Made by a program: the position numbers and the translations under genes. Below are positions 1 through 9,344 of a stretch of DNA of 44,693 nt, in pieces (within the stretch, counting starts at the first letter, position 1; every line of letters begins with the position of its first letter). The stretch is from Janthinobacterium sp. GW456P (GTDB lineage Bacteria; Pseudomonadota; Gammaproteobacteria; Burkholderiales; Burkholderiaceae_D): NCBI RefSeq assembly GCF_002127655.1, contig NZ_NEHB01000043.1, positions 1 to 44,693 of the forward strand, in the 5' to 3' direction. Below the pieces are notes generated by a model. It saw nothing but the letters and a program-made list of their open reading frames with translations. It made no database searches and was not told the DNA's origin.

Positions 1-288
<288 letters not shown>

Positions 289-373
289 CGGGGATAACAG
301 TATCTACATGGCGACGGTTTTGTCAGGTGTCGCAAGCGTCGTTGTTAAACGAGAAAACGACCACCATGGATCG

Positions 374-408
374 TAGGTCAGATTAGGGCCGCGGGCCCGT
401 AATCCGAC
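374..408. repeat. REP-like palindrome downstream of aroC
   Basis: This is a short imperfect inverted repeat. The left arm is GTCAGATTAGGGCC (377-390) and the right arm GGGCCCGTAATCCGAC (393-408). The GTCgGATTA/TAATCCGAC ends recur in the element at 24411-24520. It sits 11 bp beyond the aroC stop codon, the usual place for REP elements. It could also help end aroC transcription, but there is no T-run after the stem on the minus strand. Confidence 0.6.
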
Positions 409-419
409 AACATTTCAAT

Positions 420-1514
420 TTACTTCAACTTCGGCGTATTCACGCTGACATCGCCGCATTGCGCGCGGTGCATCAGGGCGTGGTCGATCAGCACCAGCGC
501 CAGCATGGCTTCGGCGATCGGCGTGGCGCGGATGCCTACGCAGGGGTCGTGGCGGCCGAACGTTTCCACCATCACGGGATTGCCCTCTTTATCGATCGAG
601 CGGCGCGGCGTGCGGATCGACGAGGTCGGCTTGATGGCGATCGACACACTGATGTCCTGTCCCGTCGAGATACCACCGAGCACGCCGCCCGCGTTATTGC
701 CGATAAAGCCTTCCGGCGTCAGTTCGTCGCCGTGCTCGGAACCCTTTTGCGCCACCGAATCGAAGCCGGCGCCGATTTCCACGCCCTTGACGGCATTGAT
801 GCCCATCATGGCATAGGCGATGTCGGCGTCGAGCTTGTCGTAGATGGGCTGGCCCAGGCCGACCGGCACGTTTTGCGCGATCACGTCAATGCGCGCGCCG
901 ATGGAATCGCCGTCGCGGCGCAACTGGTCCATCGCCGCTTCCATGCGCGCGATCAGGTCCGCGTCGCCGCTGGCGGCAAAGAACGGATTCGCATGCACGT
1001 GCTCCCAGGACTGGAACGGCACGGGAATGTCGCCCAGCTGGCTCATGCAGCCCTTGAACGTGGTGCCGTACTGCTGCAGCAGCCATTTCTTGGCGATCGC
1101 CGCCGCGCCCACGACGGGCGCCGTCAGGCGCGCCGACGAACGTCCGCCGCCGCGCGGATCGCGCACGCCGTATTTGTGCCAGTAGGTGTAGTCGGCGTGG
1201 CCGGGGCGGAAGCTTTCCGCGATATTGCCGTAATCCTTGCTGCGCTGGTCTTCATTGCGGATCAACAGCGCGATGGGCGTGCCCGTCGTCACGCCCTGGT
1301 ACACGCCGGAGAGGATTTCCACGGTATCCGATTCCTGGCGCTGCGTCACGTGGCGCGAAGTGCCCGGCTTGCGGCGGTCCAGCTCGGGCTGGATATCGGC
1401 TTCCGACAGGATCAATCCCGGCGGACAGCCATCGATCACGCAGCCGATGGCCGGACCGTGCGATTCGCCGAAAGTGGTAACAGTAAACAACTTGCCAAAA
1501 GAATTGCCGGACAT
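420..1514 (-). CDS. aroC: Chorismate synthase
   Basis: This enzyme catalyses the last step of the shikimate pathway, turning 5-enolpyruvylshikimate-3-phosphate into chorismate with reduced FMN as cofactor, in the cytoplasm. The 364-residue length is normal. The N-terminus [18 protein letters not shown] carries the first family signature with its catalytic-type histidine. The [15 protein letters not shown] and [12 protein letters not shown] motifs bind substrate and phosphate, and [14 protein letters not shown] is the later glycine-rich signature. The ATG at 1514 gives exactly the conserved [10 protein letters not shown] start, although no strong Shine-Dalgarno is seen upstream. It appears to be transcribed alone: its upstream neighbour is divergent across a 433 bp gap, and a REP-like hairpin follows its stop. 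Confidence 0.98.
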   Translation of the reverse strand: MSGNSFGKLFTVTTFGESHGPAIGCVIDGCPPGLILSEADIQPELDRRKPGTSRHVTQRQESDTVEILSGVYQGVTTGTPIALLIRNEDQRSKDYGNIAESFRPGHADYTYWHKYGVRDPRGGGRSSARLTAPVVGAAAIAKKWLLQQYGTTFKGCMSQLGDIPVPFQSWEHVHANPFFAASGDADLIARMEAAMDQLRRDGDSIGARIDVIAQNVPVGLGQPIYDKLDADIAYAMMGINAVKGVEIGAGFDSVAQKGSEHGDELTPEGFIGNNAGGVLGGISTGQDISVSIAIKPTSSIRTPRRSIDKEGNPVMVETFGRHDPCVGIRATPIAEAMLALVLIDHALMHRAQCGDVSVNTPKLK

Positions 1515-1821
1515 AGTAGGAAGTGGTGAGGACTGGAAAACTCAATTCTACCAGCCTGCGGGGCATGCCATGCCGCTAATGCCACGGCCAGGCCGCATAT
1601 TCCCCCGCCCGCCCCGCCATTTCGGCATCGCGCGTATTTTTTCACACAAAAACACCAAATATGAGTTGCAATCATGCAAAACAAGAAATATTGCCCCACA
1701 GAATAGATTTAAAAAAACATTTTGCTTATTAAATAGCTATATACTTGGACGAAGCGCCATCAGAAAATACTCAAGCCTCGGCTATATGGAGTACTGTTTT
1801 TTTGATGCGTCCAGAGCGCTT
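1515..1821. other. AT-rich intergenic stretch between divergent aroC and the response-regulator gene
   Basis: No gene is supported here. Roughly 1630-1800 is rich in A/T runs (for example around 1675-1735), in strong contrast with the GC-rich surroundings. It must hold the promoters of both divergent genes, but I could not assign clear -35/-10 pairs. The composition fits either a regulatory region bound by a nucleoid protein or a remnant of foreign DNA. Confidence 0.5.
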
Positions 1822-1904
1822 CAGAAATGCCCAGGGCTAGGCGCACCGTCGAAGACAGTACGCGAGTACGGCGAGGCGGTGCAACAACGCCATGGACATT
1901 TCTG
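1822..1904. repeat. Large imperfect inverted repeat upstream of the GGDEF/EAL regulator
   Basis: The outer arms are 1822-1837 (CAGAAATGCCCAGGGC) and 1889-1904 (GCCATGGACATTTCTG), which pair with two mismatches. Inner arms GCACCG (1843-1848) and CGGTGC (1877-1882) pair, and the centre is GTAC-GCGA-GTAC (1858-1869). All three share nearly the same symmetry centre, so the whole 83 bp could fold as one long hairpin. It ends 43 bp before the ATG at 1948, so it may lie in the 5' leader. Its function is unknown. Confidence 0.65.
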
Positions 1905-1947
1905 ATGTGCTCACATTCCGTACTGAGTCATCCTGGAGAAGCTATAC

Positions 1948-4209
1948 ATGCCCGCACCGATCATCCCCCTTGACGCCAACAAGGACGATCACGACGACCT
2001 GGTATTCCTCGATGAACAACCAGCGGCGCCGCTGGCCGCCGCACAGCGCAGCGTCTGGCGGGTGATGATCATCGACGACGATGAAGACGTCCACTCCACC
2101 ACCACATTCGCCCTGGGCAATCTGGAAATGCAGCACCGCCCGCTGGAATTCGTGCATGCGTATTCGGCCGGCCAGGCACGCGAACTGCTCAAGCATGAAG
2201 ACGACATCGCCGTCATCCTGCTCGACGTGGTCATGGAACAGGATGACGCGGGCCTGCACCTGGTGCGCTACATCCGCGAAACGCTGAAAATGACGGACGT
2301 GCGCATCATCCTGCGCACGGGCCAGCCCGGCTATGCGCCGGAAATCGACGCCATCCGCGATTTCGACATCAACGACTACAAGACCAAGTCCGAACTGACG
2401 CGCATCAAGCTGTTTACCACGGTAACGGCCGCCATCCGTTCGTATGAGCAGATCCGTTCAATCAACAGCAGCCGGCGCGGCCTGGACCGTATCGTCCACG
2501 CCAGCACGCAGCTGATGGCGCTGCATGGCGTACAGAATTTCTCGGCCGGCGTGCTGGCGCAGATCGCCGACCTGCTGGGCACCCGCGCCGACGGCGTGCT
2601 GTGCGTGCAGGACTTGCAGGACAATGGCAGCAAGGAGCTGCTCGTTTCGGCCTGCACGGGCAGCTTTTCCAGCCTGCCGCACAGCGCCCTGTGCGGCCTG
2701 CAAAACCCGCGCGTGATGGCTGCCATCGAGCACACGCTGGCGCAGCGGCGCAATGTCTACGCGCACGACTACGCCACGCTGTATTTCGCGGGCAAGGCCG
2801 GCCGCGACGCGGCCGCCTACCTCGTGCTGCCGCGCCCCCTTTCCGCCATCGATGAAAGCCTGCTGGAAGTATTCTGCAGCAACGTCGCCGTGGGCCTGGA
2901 CAACGTCGAGCTGGTATCGCACTTGCACAACGCCGCCTTCTACGACCAGCTGTCGAAGCTGCCGAACCGCACGCGCCTGGTGGAGATTCTCGACGCTACG
3001 CTGGCCGGCCCCGCGCGCGACGACGCCACGTTGTCGCTGGTCGACCTCGACCACTTTGCCGAAACCAACGACGCGCTGGGACACCAGTTCGGCGATACGC
3101 TGCTGATCGCCGTGGCGGGCCGCTTGCAAACCCAGCTGGGGCCGCAGCTGACGGTGGCGCGCCTGGGCGGCGATATCTTTTGCGTGCTGGGCGACTCGTC
3201 CCAAGTCAACCCAGGCAATATCCTGGCCCTGTTCCAGCCGCCGTTCTGCATCGATGGCCAGGACGTGCAGCTGTCAGCCACCCTGGGCCTGGTGCGCCTG
3301 GGCGAACATGCAGGCACGGGCGCCGATGCGCTGAAGGACGCCGACATCGCGCTGAAACGGGCCAAAACCCAGCAGCGCGCCGGGCACTTCTATTTTTCGC
3401 GCAGCATGGGGATCGAAATCCGCGAACGAGTGCGCATGATGCACGCGCTGCGCACGGCCTTCAGCCAGGACCAGCTGTTTGTCGTCTACCAGCCGCAGAT
3501 CGACCTGACCACGCGCCGTCCCGTGGGCGCCGAAGCGCTGCTGCGCTGGCAGACGCCGGACGGCAAGTTCATCTCGCCCGACCGCTTCATCCCGATCGCC
3601 GAGTACTCGGGCATCATCATCGACCTCGGCGAATGGGTGCTGCGCACGGCTTGCCGCGAACTGGTGCTGCTGCGCGAACAGGGCCACCGCAACTTCGTCA
3701 TGTCCGTCAACGTGTCGCAAGTGCAGTTCCGCCACCCGCTGTTCCTGGACATGCTGCGCGCGGCGCTGGAAGAAACGCAGGCGCCGCCCGAATTCATCGA
3801 GCTGGAAATCACGGAATCGATGGCCATGGAAGAGCCGGACCTGCTGATCAAGATGCTGTGGCAGATCAAACAGACGGGCGTGAGCATCGCCATCGACGAC
3901 TTCGGCACGGGGTTTTCCTCGCTGTCCTATTTGCAGCGCCTGCAGGTCGACCGCCTGAAGATCGACCGCGCCTTCGTCACCGAGATCACGGGATCGGCGC
4001 GCGGCAGCAGCATCGCCGAAATGGTCATCCAGCTGGGCCGCAACCTGGGCCTGGCCGTGATCGCCGAAGGCGTGGAAGACGAGCGGCAAGCGCAGATTTT
4101 GCAGGCGCTGGGCTGTCCGATGGCGCAAGGCTTCCTGTTCGCCCGCCCCATGACGGCCACTGCGCTGGGCACCTGGCTGAACAACGAGGCGCTGCAAGGG
4201 GCGGCGTAG
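1948..4209 (+). CDS. Response regulator with DUF3369, degenerate GGDEF and EAL domains
   Basis: This is a 753-residue soluble signalling protein of c-di-GMP metabolism. The receiver domain (about 37-165) has the acidic cluster IDDDED and the phospho-acceptor Asp93 in LLDVVM. A DUF3369 region, a GAF-like sensor often joined to receivers, follows (about 165-320). The GGDEF domain is degenerate (GGDIF at 407-411), so it is unlikely to make c-di-GMP but might bind GTP as a regulator. The EAL domain (about 490-745) keeps E529-A-L, the SVNVSQ asparagine, EITES, the metal-binding DDFGTG (Asp650-Asp651), LKID and AEGVE, so phosphodiesterase activity is expected. No histidine kinase gene is adjacent, so the partner must be elsewhere. 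The gene is monocistronic, with a terminator 27 bp after its stop. AGGAG-like sequence precedes the ATG (CTGGAGAAG). Confidence 0.93.
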   Translation: MPAPIIPLDANKDDHDDLVFLDEQPAAPLAAAQRSVWRVMIIDDDEDVHSTTTFALGNLEMQHRPLEFVHAYSAGQARELLKHEDDIAVILLDVVMEQDDAGLHLVRYIRETLKMTDVRIILRTGQPGYAPEIDAIRDFDINDYKTKSELTRIKLFTTVTAAIRSYEQIRSINSSRRGLDRIVHASTQLMALHGVQNFSAGVLAQIADLLGTRADGVLCVQDLQDNGSKELLVSACTGSFSSLPHSALCGLQNPRVMAAIEHTLAQRRNVYAHDYATLYFAGKAGRDAAAYLVLPRPLSAIDESLLEVFCSNVAVGLDNVELVSHLHNAAFYDQLSKLPNRTRLVEILDATLAGPARDDATLSLVDLDHFAETNDALGHQFGDTLLIAVAGRLQTQLGPQLTVARLGGDIFCVLGDSSQVNPGNILALFQPPFCIDGQDVQLSATLGLVRLGEHAGTGADALKDADIALKRAKTQQRAGHFYFSRSMGIEIRERVRMMHALRTAFSQDQLFVVYQPQIDLTTRRPVGAEALLRWQTPDGKFISPDRFIPIAEYSGIIIDLGEWVLRTACRELVLLREQGHRNFVMSVNVSQVQFRHPLFLDMLRAALEETQAPPEFIELEITESMAMEEPDLLIKMLWQIKQTGVSIAIDDFGTGFSSLSYLQRLQVDRLKIDRAFVTEITGSARGSSIAEMVIQLGRNLGLAVIAEGVEDERQAQILQALGCPMAQGFLFARPMTATALGTWLNNEALQGAA

Positions 4210-4235
4210 GCGTCAGCCTGAATTCACAAATGCAA

Positions 4236-4262
4236 AACGCCGGCGATGCCGGCGTTGTTTTT
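4236..4262. terminator. Bidirectional intrinsic terminator
   Basis: A 9 bp perfect stem AACGCCGGC/GCCGGCGTT (4236-4244 with 4248-4256) with a GAT loop is followed by GTTTTT on the plus strand and preceded by AAA. It lies between the convergent GGDEF/EAL regulator and CBS genes and can serve both. Confidence 0.85.
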
Positions 4263-4278
4263 ACTGCATGAGCGACGC

Positions 4279-4725
4279 TTAGTCGGTGGTTTCGGCCGGC
4301 CAGTCGCGGATGTAGGCTTTCAGCATCTGGTTTTCAAAGCTTTGCGCTTCGAGCACGGCGCGCGCCACGTCGTAGAAGGAAATGACGCCCAGCAGGGTCT
4401 TGGCGTTCATGACGGGCAGGTAGCGCGCATGTTTTTCCAGCATGATGCGGCGCACTTCATTGACTTCCGTATCGGGCGTGACGGTGATCGGATGGTCATC
4501 CATGTGCTTGCGCACGGTGCCGCCGCCGATCTGGCCCGCGTTTTCATGCAAGGCGTTCAATACTTCGCGGAAGGTCAGCATGCCGACCAGGTCGCCAAAT
4601 TCCATGACCACCAGCGAACCGATGTCTTTTTCAGCCATGGTATTGGCCGCGTCAAGCAGGGGCTGGTCAGGCGTGACCGTGTAGAGGATATTGCCCTTGA
4701 CTTGGAGAATTTCAGATACTTTCAT
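4279..4725 (-). CDS. Tandem CBS-domain protein
   Basis: This is a 148-residue cytoplasmic protein made almost wholly of two CBS motifs (about 1-60 and 70-135). The first holds DIGSLVVMEFGDLVGMLTFREV, the second HARYLPVMNAKTLLGVISFYDVARAV. Paired CBS motifs (Bateman modules) bind adenosyl nucleotides and act as energy or redox sensors for a partner. No enzymatic domain is attached, so this is one of the stand-alone CBS proteins common in proteobacteria. The ATG at 4725 follows AGGACGG. The partner is unknown and the neighbours give no clue. Confidence 0.9.
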   Translation of the reverse strand: MKVSEILQVKGNILYTVTPDQPLLDAANTMAEKDIGSLVVMEFGDLVGMLTFREVLNALHENAGQIGGGTVRKHMDDHPITVTPDTEVNEVRRIMLEKHARYLPVMNAKTLLGVISFYDVARAVLEAQSFENQMLKAYIRDWPAETTD

Positions 4726-4854
4726 ATTGGCCGTCCTGTCCGCGTGATTGGTATTTTAGTTATTCTAAGCCCTTACTGCGACTGTAGCCTATGCCTGCGG
4801 AAAAATCCAGCCTTGCGCGCAATCAAATCGAGGGGGATTGCGCGCAACTTTTCA

Positions 4855-5478
4855 TCAGCCCCGGCGGCGGAACCACCCGGCAATCGAGAGGCGCTCGCGC
4901 GCCGTCGGCAGCACTTCGTGCAGCATCTCGCCCGACATGAACATGGCCATGCGGCCCGCCTGCGGCAGGATATCCACCTGCTCGCCATCCTGCGGGTGCA
5001 AACGCAGCGCGCCGCCGTGCCCGGGCAGCCAGTCGTCGTTCAGGTACAGCACGACGGACACGGTGCGCTTGTCGTCGTCGCGGAAACGGTCCAGATGGGC
5101 CCGGTAAAAGGCGCCCGGCGCGTACAGGGCGAAATGGCTTTCATACTCTTCCAGCCCCAGGAACAGCTCGCGGTTGAGCATGCGGCGCAGCGCTTCCATG
5201 TGCGCCAGATAGCTGTCGCAGGCGGCTGAACGCCCCGTTTCCAGCCATTCGATATGGTCGCCGCGGATGTCCGGCTGCAGCAGCGGCGCATGGCCGCTGC
5301 CCACGCCGGCCCCCTTCATCTTGCCGCTAAGCATGGATTGCACGCATTCGGCGGCCAGCTGGCGACTCAGTTCCGGGGAGATGAAATGCTCTTGCATGAG
5401 CCAGCCTGCCTGGCAGAGGCCGTCGACGATAGAGGGTCCGGCTACGGCCAGAGAGCCGTCGAACGATATTGCGGGCAT
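4855..5478 (-). CDS. 2-oxoglutarate/Fe(II)-dependent dioxygenase, prolyl 4-hydroxylase (SM-20) type
   Basis: This 207-residue protein has the P4Hc fold. The iron ligands are His and Asp of HLDRFRDDDKR plus the later His of MLHEVLP, and the 2-oxoglutarate-binding Arg is in RLSIAGWF. The middle reads YRAHLDRF...VSVVLYLNDDW.PGHGGALRL, as in SM-20/Ofd1-like hydroxylases. The substrate is unknown; related bacterial enzymes hydroxylate proline in proteins such as EF-Tu. I chose the ATG at 5478 because AGGAAAG stands just upstream at good spacing. The frame stays open to 5694, but that stretch has no comparable ribosome site and no family similarity. Confidence 0.85.
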   Translation of the reverse strand: MPAISFDGSLAVAGPSIVDGLCQAGWLMQEHFISPELSRQLAAECVQSMLSGKMKGAGVGSGHAPLLQPDIRGDHIEWLETGRSAACDSYLAHMEALRRMLNRELFLGLEEYESHFALYAPGAFYRAHLDRFRDDDKRTVSVVLYLNDDWLPGHGGALRLHPQDGEQVDILPQAGRMAMFMSGEMLHEVLPTARERLSIAGWFRRRG

Positions 5479-5598
5479 AAAATCTTTCCTGGTGGACATG
5501 CATGAGAGTGCGCCTGAAGCCCAGGATTTCGTTTGCTTGCAACTGCTTCCCTGCGGCGCGGCGCACGCGCACAGGTAAAACAGCCCGAATATCGCTGA

Positions 5599-5610
5599 TA
5601 CGATATCGTA
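5599..5610. promoter_or_regulatory. Perfect 12 bp palindrome in the gap before the MetY gene
   Basis: TACGATATCGTA is a perfect palindrome of a size suiting a dimeric regulator. It lies in the 294 bp gap between the divergent dioxygenase (start 5478) and MetY (start 5773) genes. The rest of the gap has no supported gene. TATAAA at 5751-5756 is a possible -10 for the MetY operon, without a convincing -35. The operator role is inference only. Confidence 0.3.
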
Positions 5611-5772
5611 CCACCGCCGCACCGCGCCGGTCACTTTTTTTACACTGCCGGTTACACGCCAGCTGAGCCTGACCGTCCGCCGGCACGGCGCCATGCGCCC
5701 TGCACGTCAGCCCTTTTGCTCAGCTGCAAATCAGGTTACGATCTTGCCACTATAAAACTTGGCGGAGACACC

Positions 5773-7083
5773 ATGAGCGGCCCGAAATATCCCGGTTTCG
5801 ACACTTTATCCCTGCATGCGGGCGCCGCGCCCGACCCGGCCACGGGCGCGCGCGCCACGCCCATCCATTTCACGTCCTCGTTCGCCTTCAAGAGTTCGGA
5901 CCACGCGGCCTCGCTGTTCAATATGGAACGGGCCGGCCACGTCTACTCGCGCATCTCGAATCCCACCAACGCCGTGCTGGAAGAGCGCATCGCCGCGCTC
6001 GAAGGGGGCGTAGCCGGCATCGCCACGGCCAGCGGCCAGGCCGCCATGCACCTGGGTTTATGTACCATCGCCGGCGCCGGATCGCACATCGTCGCCTCGC
6101 GCGCCCTGTACGGCGGCTCGCACAACCTGCTCGCCTATACCTTGAAACGCTTCGGCATCGAGACGACCTTCGTCGACCCGCGCGACGTCGATGCCTGGCG
6201 CGCCGCCATTCGCCCGAATACAAAAGTGCTGTTCGCCGAAACCCTGGGCAATCCCGGCCTCGACGTGCTGGACATCCCCCAGATTGCCGCCCTGGCGCAC
6301 GAGCACCGGCTGCCGCTGATGCTCGATTCCACCTTCACCACGCCGTATTTGCTGCGCCCCTTCGAGCATGGCGCCGACCTGGTCTTCCATTCGGCCACCA
6401 AGTTCCTGTGCGGCCATGGCACGGCCATCGGCGGCTTGCTCGTCGACGGCGGCACTTTTGATTGGCAGGCGGCCTACGACAAGACGGGCCGTTTCGCCGA
6501 ACTGTGCGAACCGTACGACGGCTTCCACGGCATGGTCTTTGCCGAGGAATCGACGGTGGCGCCGTTCGCCCTGCGCGCGCGGCGCGAAGGCATGCGCGAT
6601 TTCGGCGCCGTCATGAGTCCGCACAACGCCTTCGCCATCCTGCAAGGCATCGAAACCCTGGGCTTGCGCATGGACCGCCACGTGGCCAACACGCGCAAAA
6701 TCATCGACTTCCTGCTGGCCAATGCGGCCGTGGAATCGGTGTCCTATCCCGAACTGCCGTCGCACCCCGACTACGCGCTGGCCAAGACCCTGCTGCCGAA
6801 GGGCGCGGGCGGCGTGTTTACCTTCCGCCTGCGCGGCGACCGCGCGGCGGGCCAGCGCTTTGTCGACAGCCTGAAAATCTTCTCGCACCTGGCCAACGTG
6901 GGCGACGCCAAGTCGCTCGTCATCCACCCGGCCTCCACCACGCACTTCCGCGTGCCCGACGATCAACTGGAACAGGCGGGCATCACGCAAGGCACCATGC
7001 GCCTGTCGGTGGGACTGGAAGACGCCGACGATTTGATCGAAGACCTGGCCCGCGGCCTGAAACTGTCGCAGAAAGGCGCCTGA
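5773..7083 (+). CDS. metY: O-acetylhomoserine sulfhydrylase-type PLP enzyme (Cys/Met metabolism)
   Basis: This is a 436-residue cytoplasmic enzyme of the Cys/Met metabolism PLP family (fold type I). The start [17 protein letters not shown], the [22 protein letters not shown] segment and the [15 protein letters not shown] motif with the PLP lysine (Lys210) define the family. Two features favour the MetY branch, which makes homocysteine directly from O-acetylhomoserine and sulfide: the length near 430 and the extra loop after the lysine ([30 protein letters not shown]). MetZ or cystathionine-lyase-like roles are not excluded. The ATG at 5773 is preceded by GGCGGAGA. The hydrolase gene follows after one base, implying co-transcription. 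Confidence 0.9.
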   Translation: MSGPKYPGFDTLSLHAGAAPDPATGARATPIHFTSSFAFKSSDHAASLFNMERAGHVYSRISNPTNAVLEERIAALEGGVAGIATASGQAAMHLGLCTIAGAGSHIVASRALYGGSHNLLAYTLKRFGIETTFVDPRDVDAWRAAIRPNTKVLFAETLGNPGLDVLDIPQIAALAHEHRLPLMLDSTFTTPYLLRPFEHGADLVFHSATKFLCGHGTAIGGLLVDGGTFDWQAAYDKTGRFAELCEPYDGFHGMVFAEESTVAPFALRARREGMRDFGAVMSPHNAFAILQGIETLGLRMDRHVANTRKIIDFLLANAAVESVSYPELPSHPDYALAKTLLPKGAGGVFTFRLRGDRAAGQRFVDSLKIFSHLANVGDAKSLVIHPASTTHFRVPDDQLEQAGITQGTMRLSVGLEDADDLIEDLARGLKLSQKGA

Positions 7084-7084
7084 C

Positions 7085-7897
7085 ATGCTGCTCACCATCG
7101 ACAACACCACGGCCTACTGCTACACGGGCGGCAAACCGTTCACCCCTGGCCTGCCCACGGCCGTCTTCATCCATGGCGCGCAGAACGACCATAGCGTATG
7201 GGCCCTGCAGACGCGCTATTTTGCCCACCACGGCTGGAACGTCCTGGCCGTCGACTTGCCGGGCCACGGCCGCAGCGGCGGCGCGGCGAAAACCAAGGTC
7301 GAGGACCTGGCGCGCTGGATCCTCGCCGTGCTGGACGCTGCCGGCGCGGCCAAGGCCATGCTGGTCGGCCACAGCATGGGTTCATTGATCGCGCTGGAAG
7401 CGGCGCACCTGGCGCCGGAGCGGATCAGCCACCTGGCCATGCTCGGCTCCACCTACCCGATGAAAGTCTCGCCCGCGCTGCTGGAAACGGCGCTCAACGA
7501 TGAACAGACGGCGATCGACATGGTCAATATCTGGTCGCACTCATCGATCACGCAAAAGCCGTCGTTTCCCGGCCCCGGCTTTTACGCCATGGGCGGCGCG
7601 CGGCGCCTGAAGCAGCGCATCGCCGCCCAGAATCCCGATCACGTGTTTCACACGGATTTTTTTGCCTGCAATGCCTATGCGAACGGCGAAATCGCCGCCG
7701 CTTCGGTACACTGCCCCACTTTATTCATTTTCGGCGCGCGCGACATGATGACGCCGCCCAAATCGACCCGGCTGCTGACGTCAAGCATCGCGCATGGCAC
7801 GGTGGTGCAGGTCGACAGCGGGCACGAATTGATGGCCGAGCAGCCCGACGCCGTGCTCGACGCGCTGTTTGCGTTTGCCCAAACGGCAGCGGCATGA
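7085..7897 (+). CDS. Alpha/beta hydrolase downstream of metY
   Basis: This 270-residue protein has the alpha/beta-hydrolase fold. The oxyanion region VFIHGAQNDHSVW follows strand 3, the nucleophile elbow is GHSMGS (Ser97), an acid is expected in FGARDMMTPP, and the catalytic His is in DSGHELMAEQP. It begins one base after the metY stop, so the two are surely co-transcribed. This metY-hydrolase pairing suggests a role in homoserine or methionine metabolism, for example on an acyl ester, but the substrate cannot be read from the sequence. No signal peptide is seen, so it is cytoplasmic. Confidence 0.9.
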   Translation: MLLTIDNTTAYCYTGGKPFTPGLPTAVFIHGAQNDHSVWALQTRYFAHHGWNVLAVDLPGHGRSGGAAKTKVEDLARWILAVLDAAGAAKAMLVGHSMGSLIALEAAHLAPERISHLAMLGSTYPMKVSPALLETALNDEQTAIDMVNIWSHSSITQKPSFPGPGFYAMGGARRLKQRIAAQNPDHVFHTDFFACNAYANGEIAAASVHCPTLFIFGARDMMTPPKSTRLLTSSIAHGTVVQVDSGHELMAEQPDAVLDALFAFAQTAAA

Positions 7898-7921
7898 ACG
7901 CTTTTTTTAGGATAGATGCAC

Positions 7922-9313
7922 ATGTTGTTGAATACCCTGTTCGATGAATTGACCGGCCGCGGCAGCGGCACGGAAGCGGCCCGGCAAGAACGCTACAACT
8001 GGCTGGAACAGCTGCGCTGCGCCAATCCGCTGGCGGACGAAGGTGGCCCCATGGCGGGTATCCCCGGTCACCACTGGTACCGGCTGCCGCAGGTGCTGAC
8101 GGTGGCGGGCCAGGCGAGCGACCTGCTGGTCGGCACCCTGAACGCCCAGTACCTGGTCTTCGAGGGCCGCCACGCTGCCGCGTTTGCGGCCGAACTGGGG
8201 CTGCAATACGACGCCAACAACCGCATCGACCGCCCCGGCGGCATCGACGAACTGCTCGACGCTTATGAAGAAGAGGCCGACGGCAGCTGGACCACCTTGC
8301 CGAATGAAGCGCCAGCGCCTGCGCTGGCGGGCTGGGACGATGTGTACTTCCGCGTGCGCGACCTGAGCGACGGCAAGGCCATCCAGAGCGTGACCACCAT
8401 CGCCTACGAGAGCAGCCGCTTTCCCGGCTACACCCTGCTGGGCACGACCCTGGTGGGCGCCGGCGCCATCGCCCACGACGACGAGACGGCGGCATATCTG
8501 CAGCAAATCTTCGCCGACTGGGCCATCCAGCGCGATTGCGCCGCAAGCTGCCTGCCAGCATCCGCGCCGTGGCCGCACACGCCGCGCCAGGCGCCGCCCG
8601 CACCGTTCGACTTTGCCCGCAACCTCGCCTACCTCGACACCCTGCTGACGGCCTACGCGCGCGCGCAGGCGCAGGCGGCAAACGACGGCGGCGATGACGC
8701 CTACTGGGCATGCGCGGCGGCCAGCGCTGCTTACCAGGTCTTCTCGCTGCGCTACACGGCAGGCCTGCCCTTGCCTGAAGTGGACGCGGCGCTGGAAGCG
8801 GCCATCGCCGCCTGCGAAGCGGCGCGCGCGGCCCTGGCCCACGCCTACGATGACGACGCCTTGCCCGCCTTCGATTTCGAACAGTTGACGGACTATGCGC
8901 GCACCCTGCAGCTGCTGGGCGCGGCGCTGCTGTTCGGCCGCCACGACCTGGCCATGCGCCTGGCCGCCCTGCAGACGGCCTTCGATGGTGAAGATGGCGT
9001 ATATGAGGCGCTGCTGTCGACCATCGATCCGCAGCGTCCCGCCGTCGACGAATGGTATTTCGCCGAACCCTATTCCGCCCTGTACGAGTGCCTGGACGCG
9101 GACGATCGCGCGCAGCAGCAGGAGCACCTGCGGCACTACCTGGCCGGCTGGCATGGCGCGCTGGTGCGCGAAGACTGGTTCAACGGCCATTTGCGCGCGC
9201 AAGGCCTGGGCGGCTATTACGGCCTGTGGGCCTTCGAGGCGGCAGCCGTGGCCGAACACCTTGGCCTGGAGCGCGGTGCGCTGGCCCACTGGGTGATGCC
9301 GCCCACGCCCTGA
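7922..9313 (+). CDS. PoNi-like (DUF1911) immunity-type protein
   Basis: This is a 463-residue protein with no signal peptide. The C-terminal part (about 290-455) resembles the PoNi/DUF1911 domain. It has a helical stretch, then PYSALYECLDADDR, the HYLAGWHGAL helix, WFNGHLR, and GYYGLWAFEAAAVAEHLGLE, where the family has a GYWSFEAAA motif. PoNi proteins neutralise PoNe DNase effectors delivered by type VI or other secretion systems. The N-terminal half (about 30-200, with MAGIPGHHWYRLPQVL and VYFRVRDLS) is not recognised and makes the protein longer than a typical PoNi. The start at 7922 is preferred over 7916 because AGGA (7909-7912) is then nine bases away. No toxin gene is adjacent. The WG-repeat gene follows after 31 bp. 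Confidence 0.7.
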   Translation: MLLNTLFDELTGRGSGTEAARQERYNWLEQLRCANPLADEGGPMAGIPGHHWYRLPQVLTVAGQASDLLVGTLNAQYLVFEGRHAAAFAAELGLQYDANNRIDRPGGIDELLDAYEEEADGSWTTLPNEAPAPALAGWDDVYFRVRDLSDGKAIQSVTTIAYESSRFPGYTLLGTTLVGAGAIAHDDETAAYLQQIFADWAIQRDCAASCLPASAPWPHTPRQAPPAPFDFARNLAYLDTLLTAYARAQAQAANDGGDDAYWACAAASAAYQVFSLRYTAGLPLPEVDAALEAAIAACEAARAALAHAYDDDALPAFDFEQLTDYARTLQLLGAALLFGRHDLAMRLAALQTAFDGEDGVYEALLSTIDPQRPAVDEWYFAEPYSALYECLDADDRAQQQEHLRHYLAGWHGALVREDWFNGHLRAQGLGGYYGLWAFEAAAVAEHLGLERGALAHWVMPPTP

Positions 9314-9344
9314 ATGCCCCGTTTTACTTTTAAATACAATATCA

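Noticed and set aside
459..1529. 356-residue open frame opposite aroC
   Set aside because: Antisense to chorismate synthase, Arg/His-rich with no recognisable family.
5479..5694. N-terminal extension of the dioxygenase frame, with a possible signal peptide
   Set aside because: No ribosome site at 5694 and no similarity of this part to the family; the ATG at 5478 has a good site.
5700..5772. SAM riboswitch before metY
   Set aside because: I could not find the conserved core sequence or a consistent pairing pattern; only a palindrome and a possible -10 are present.
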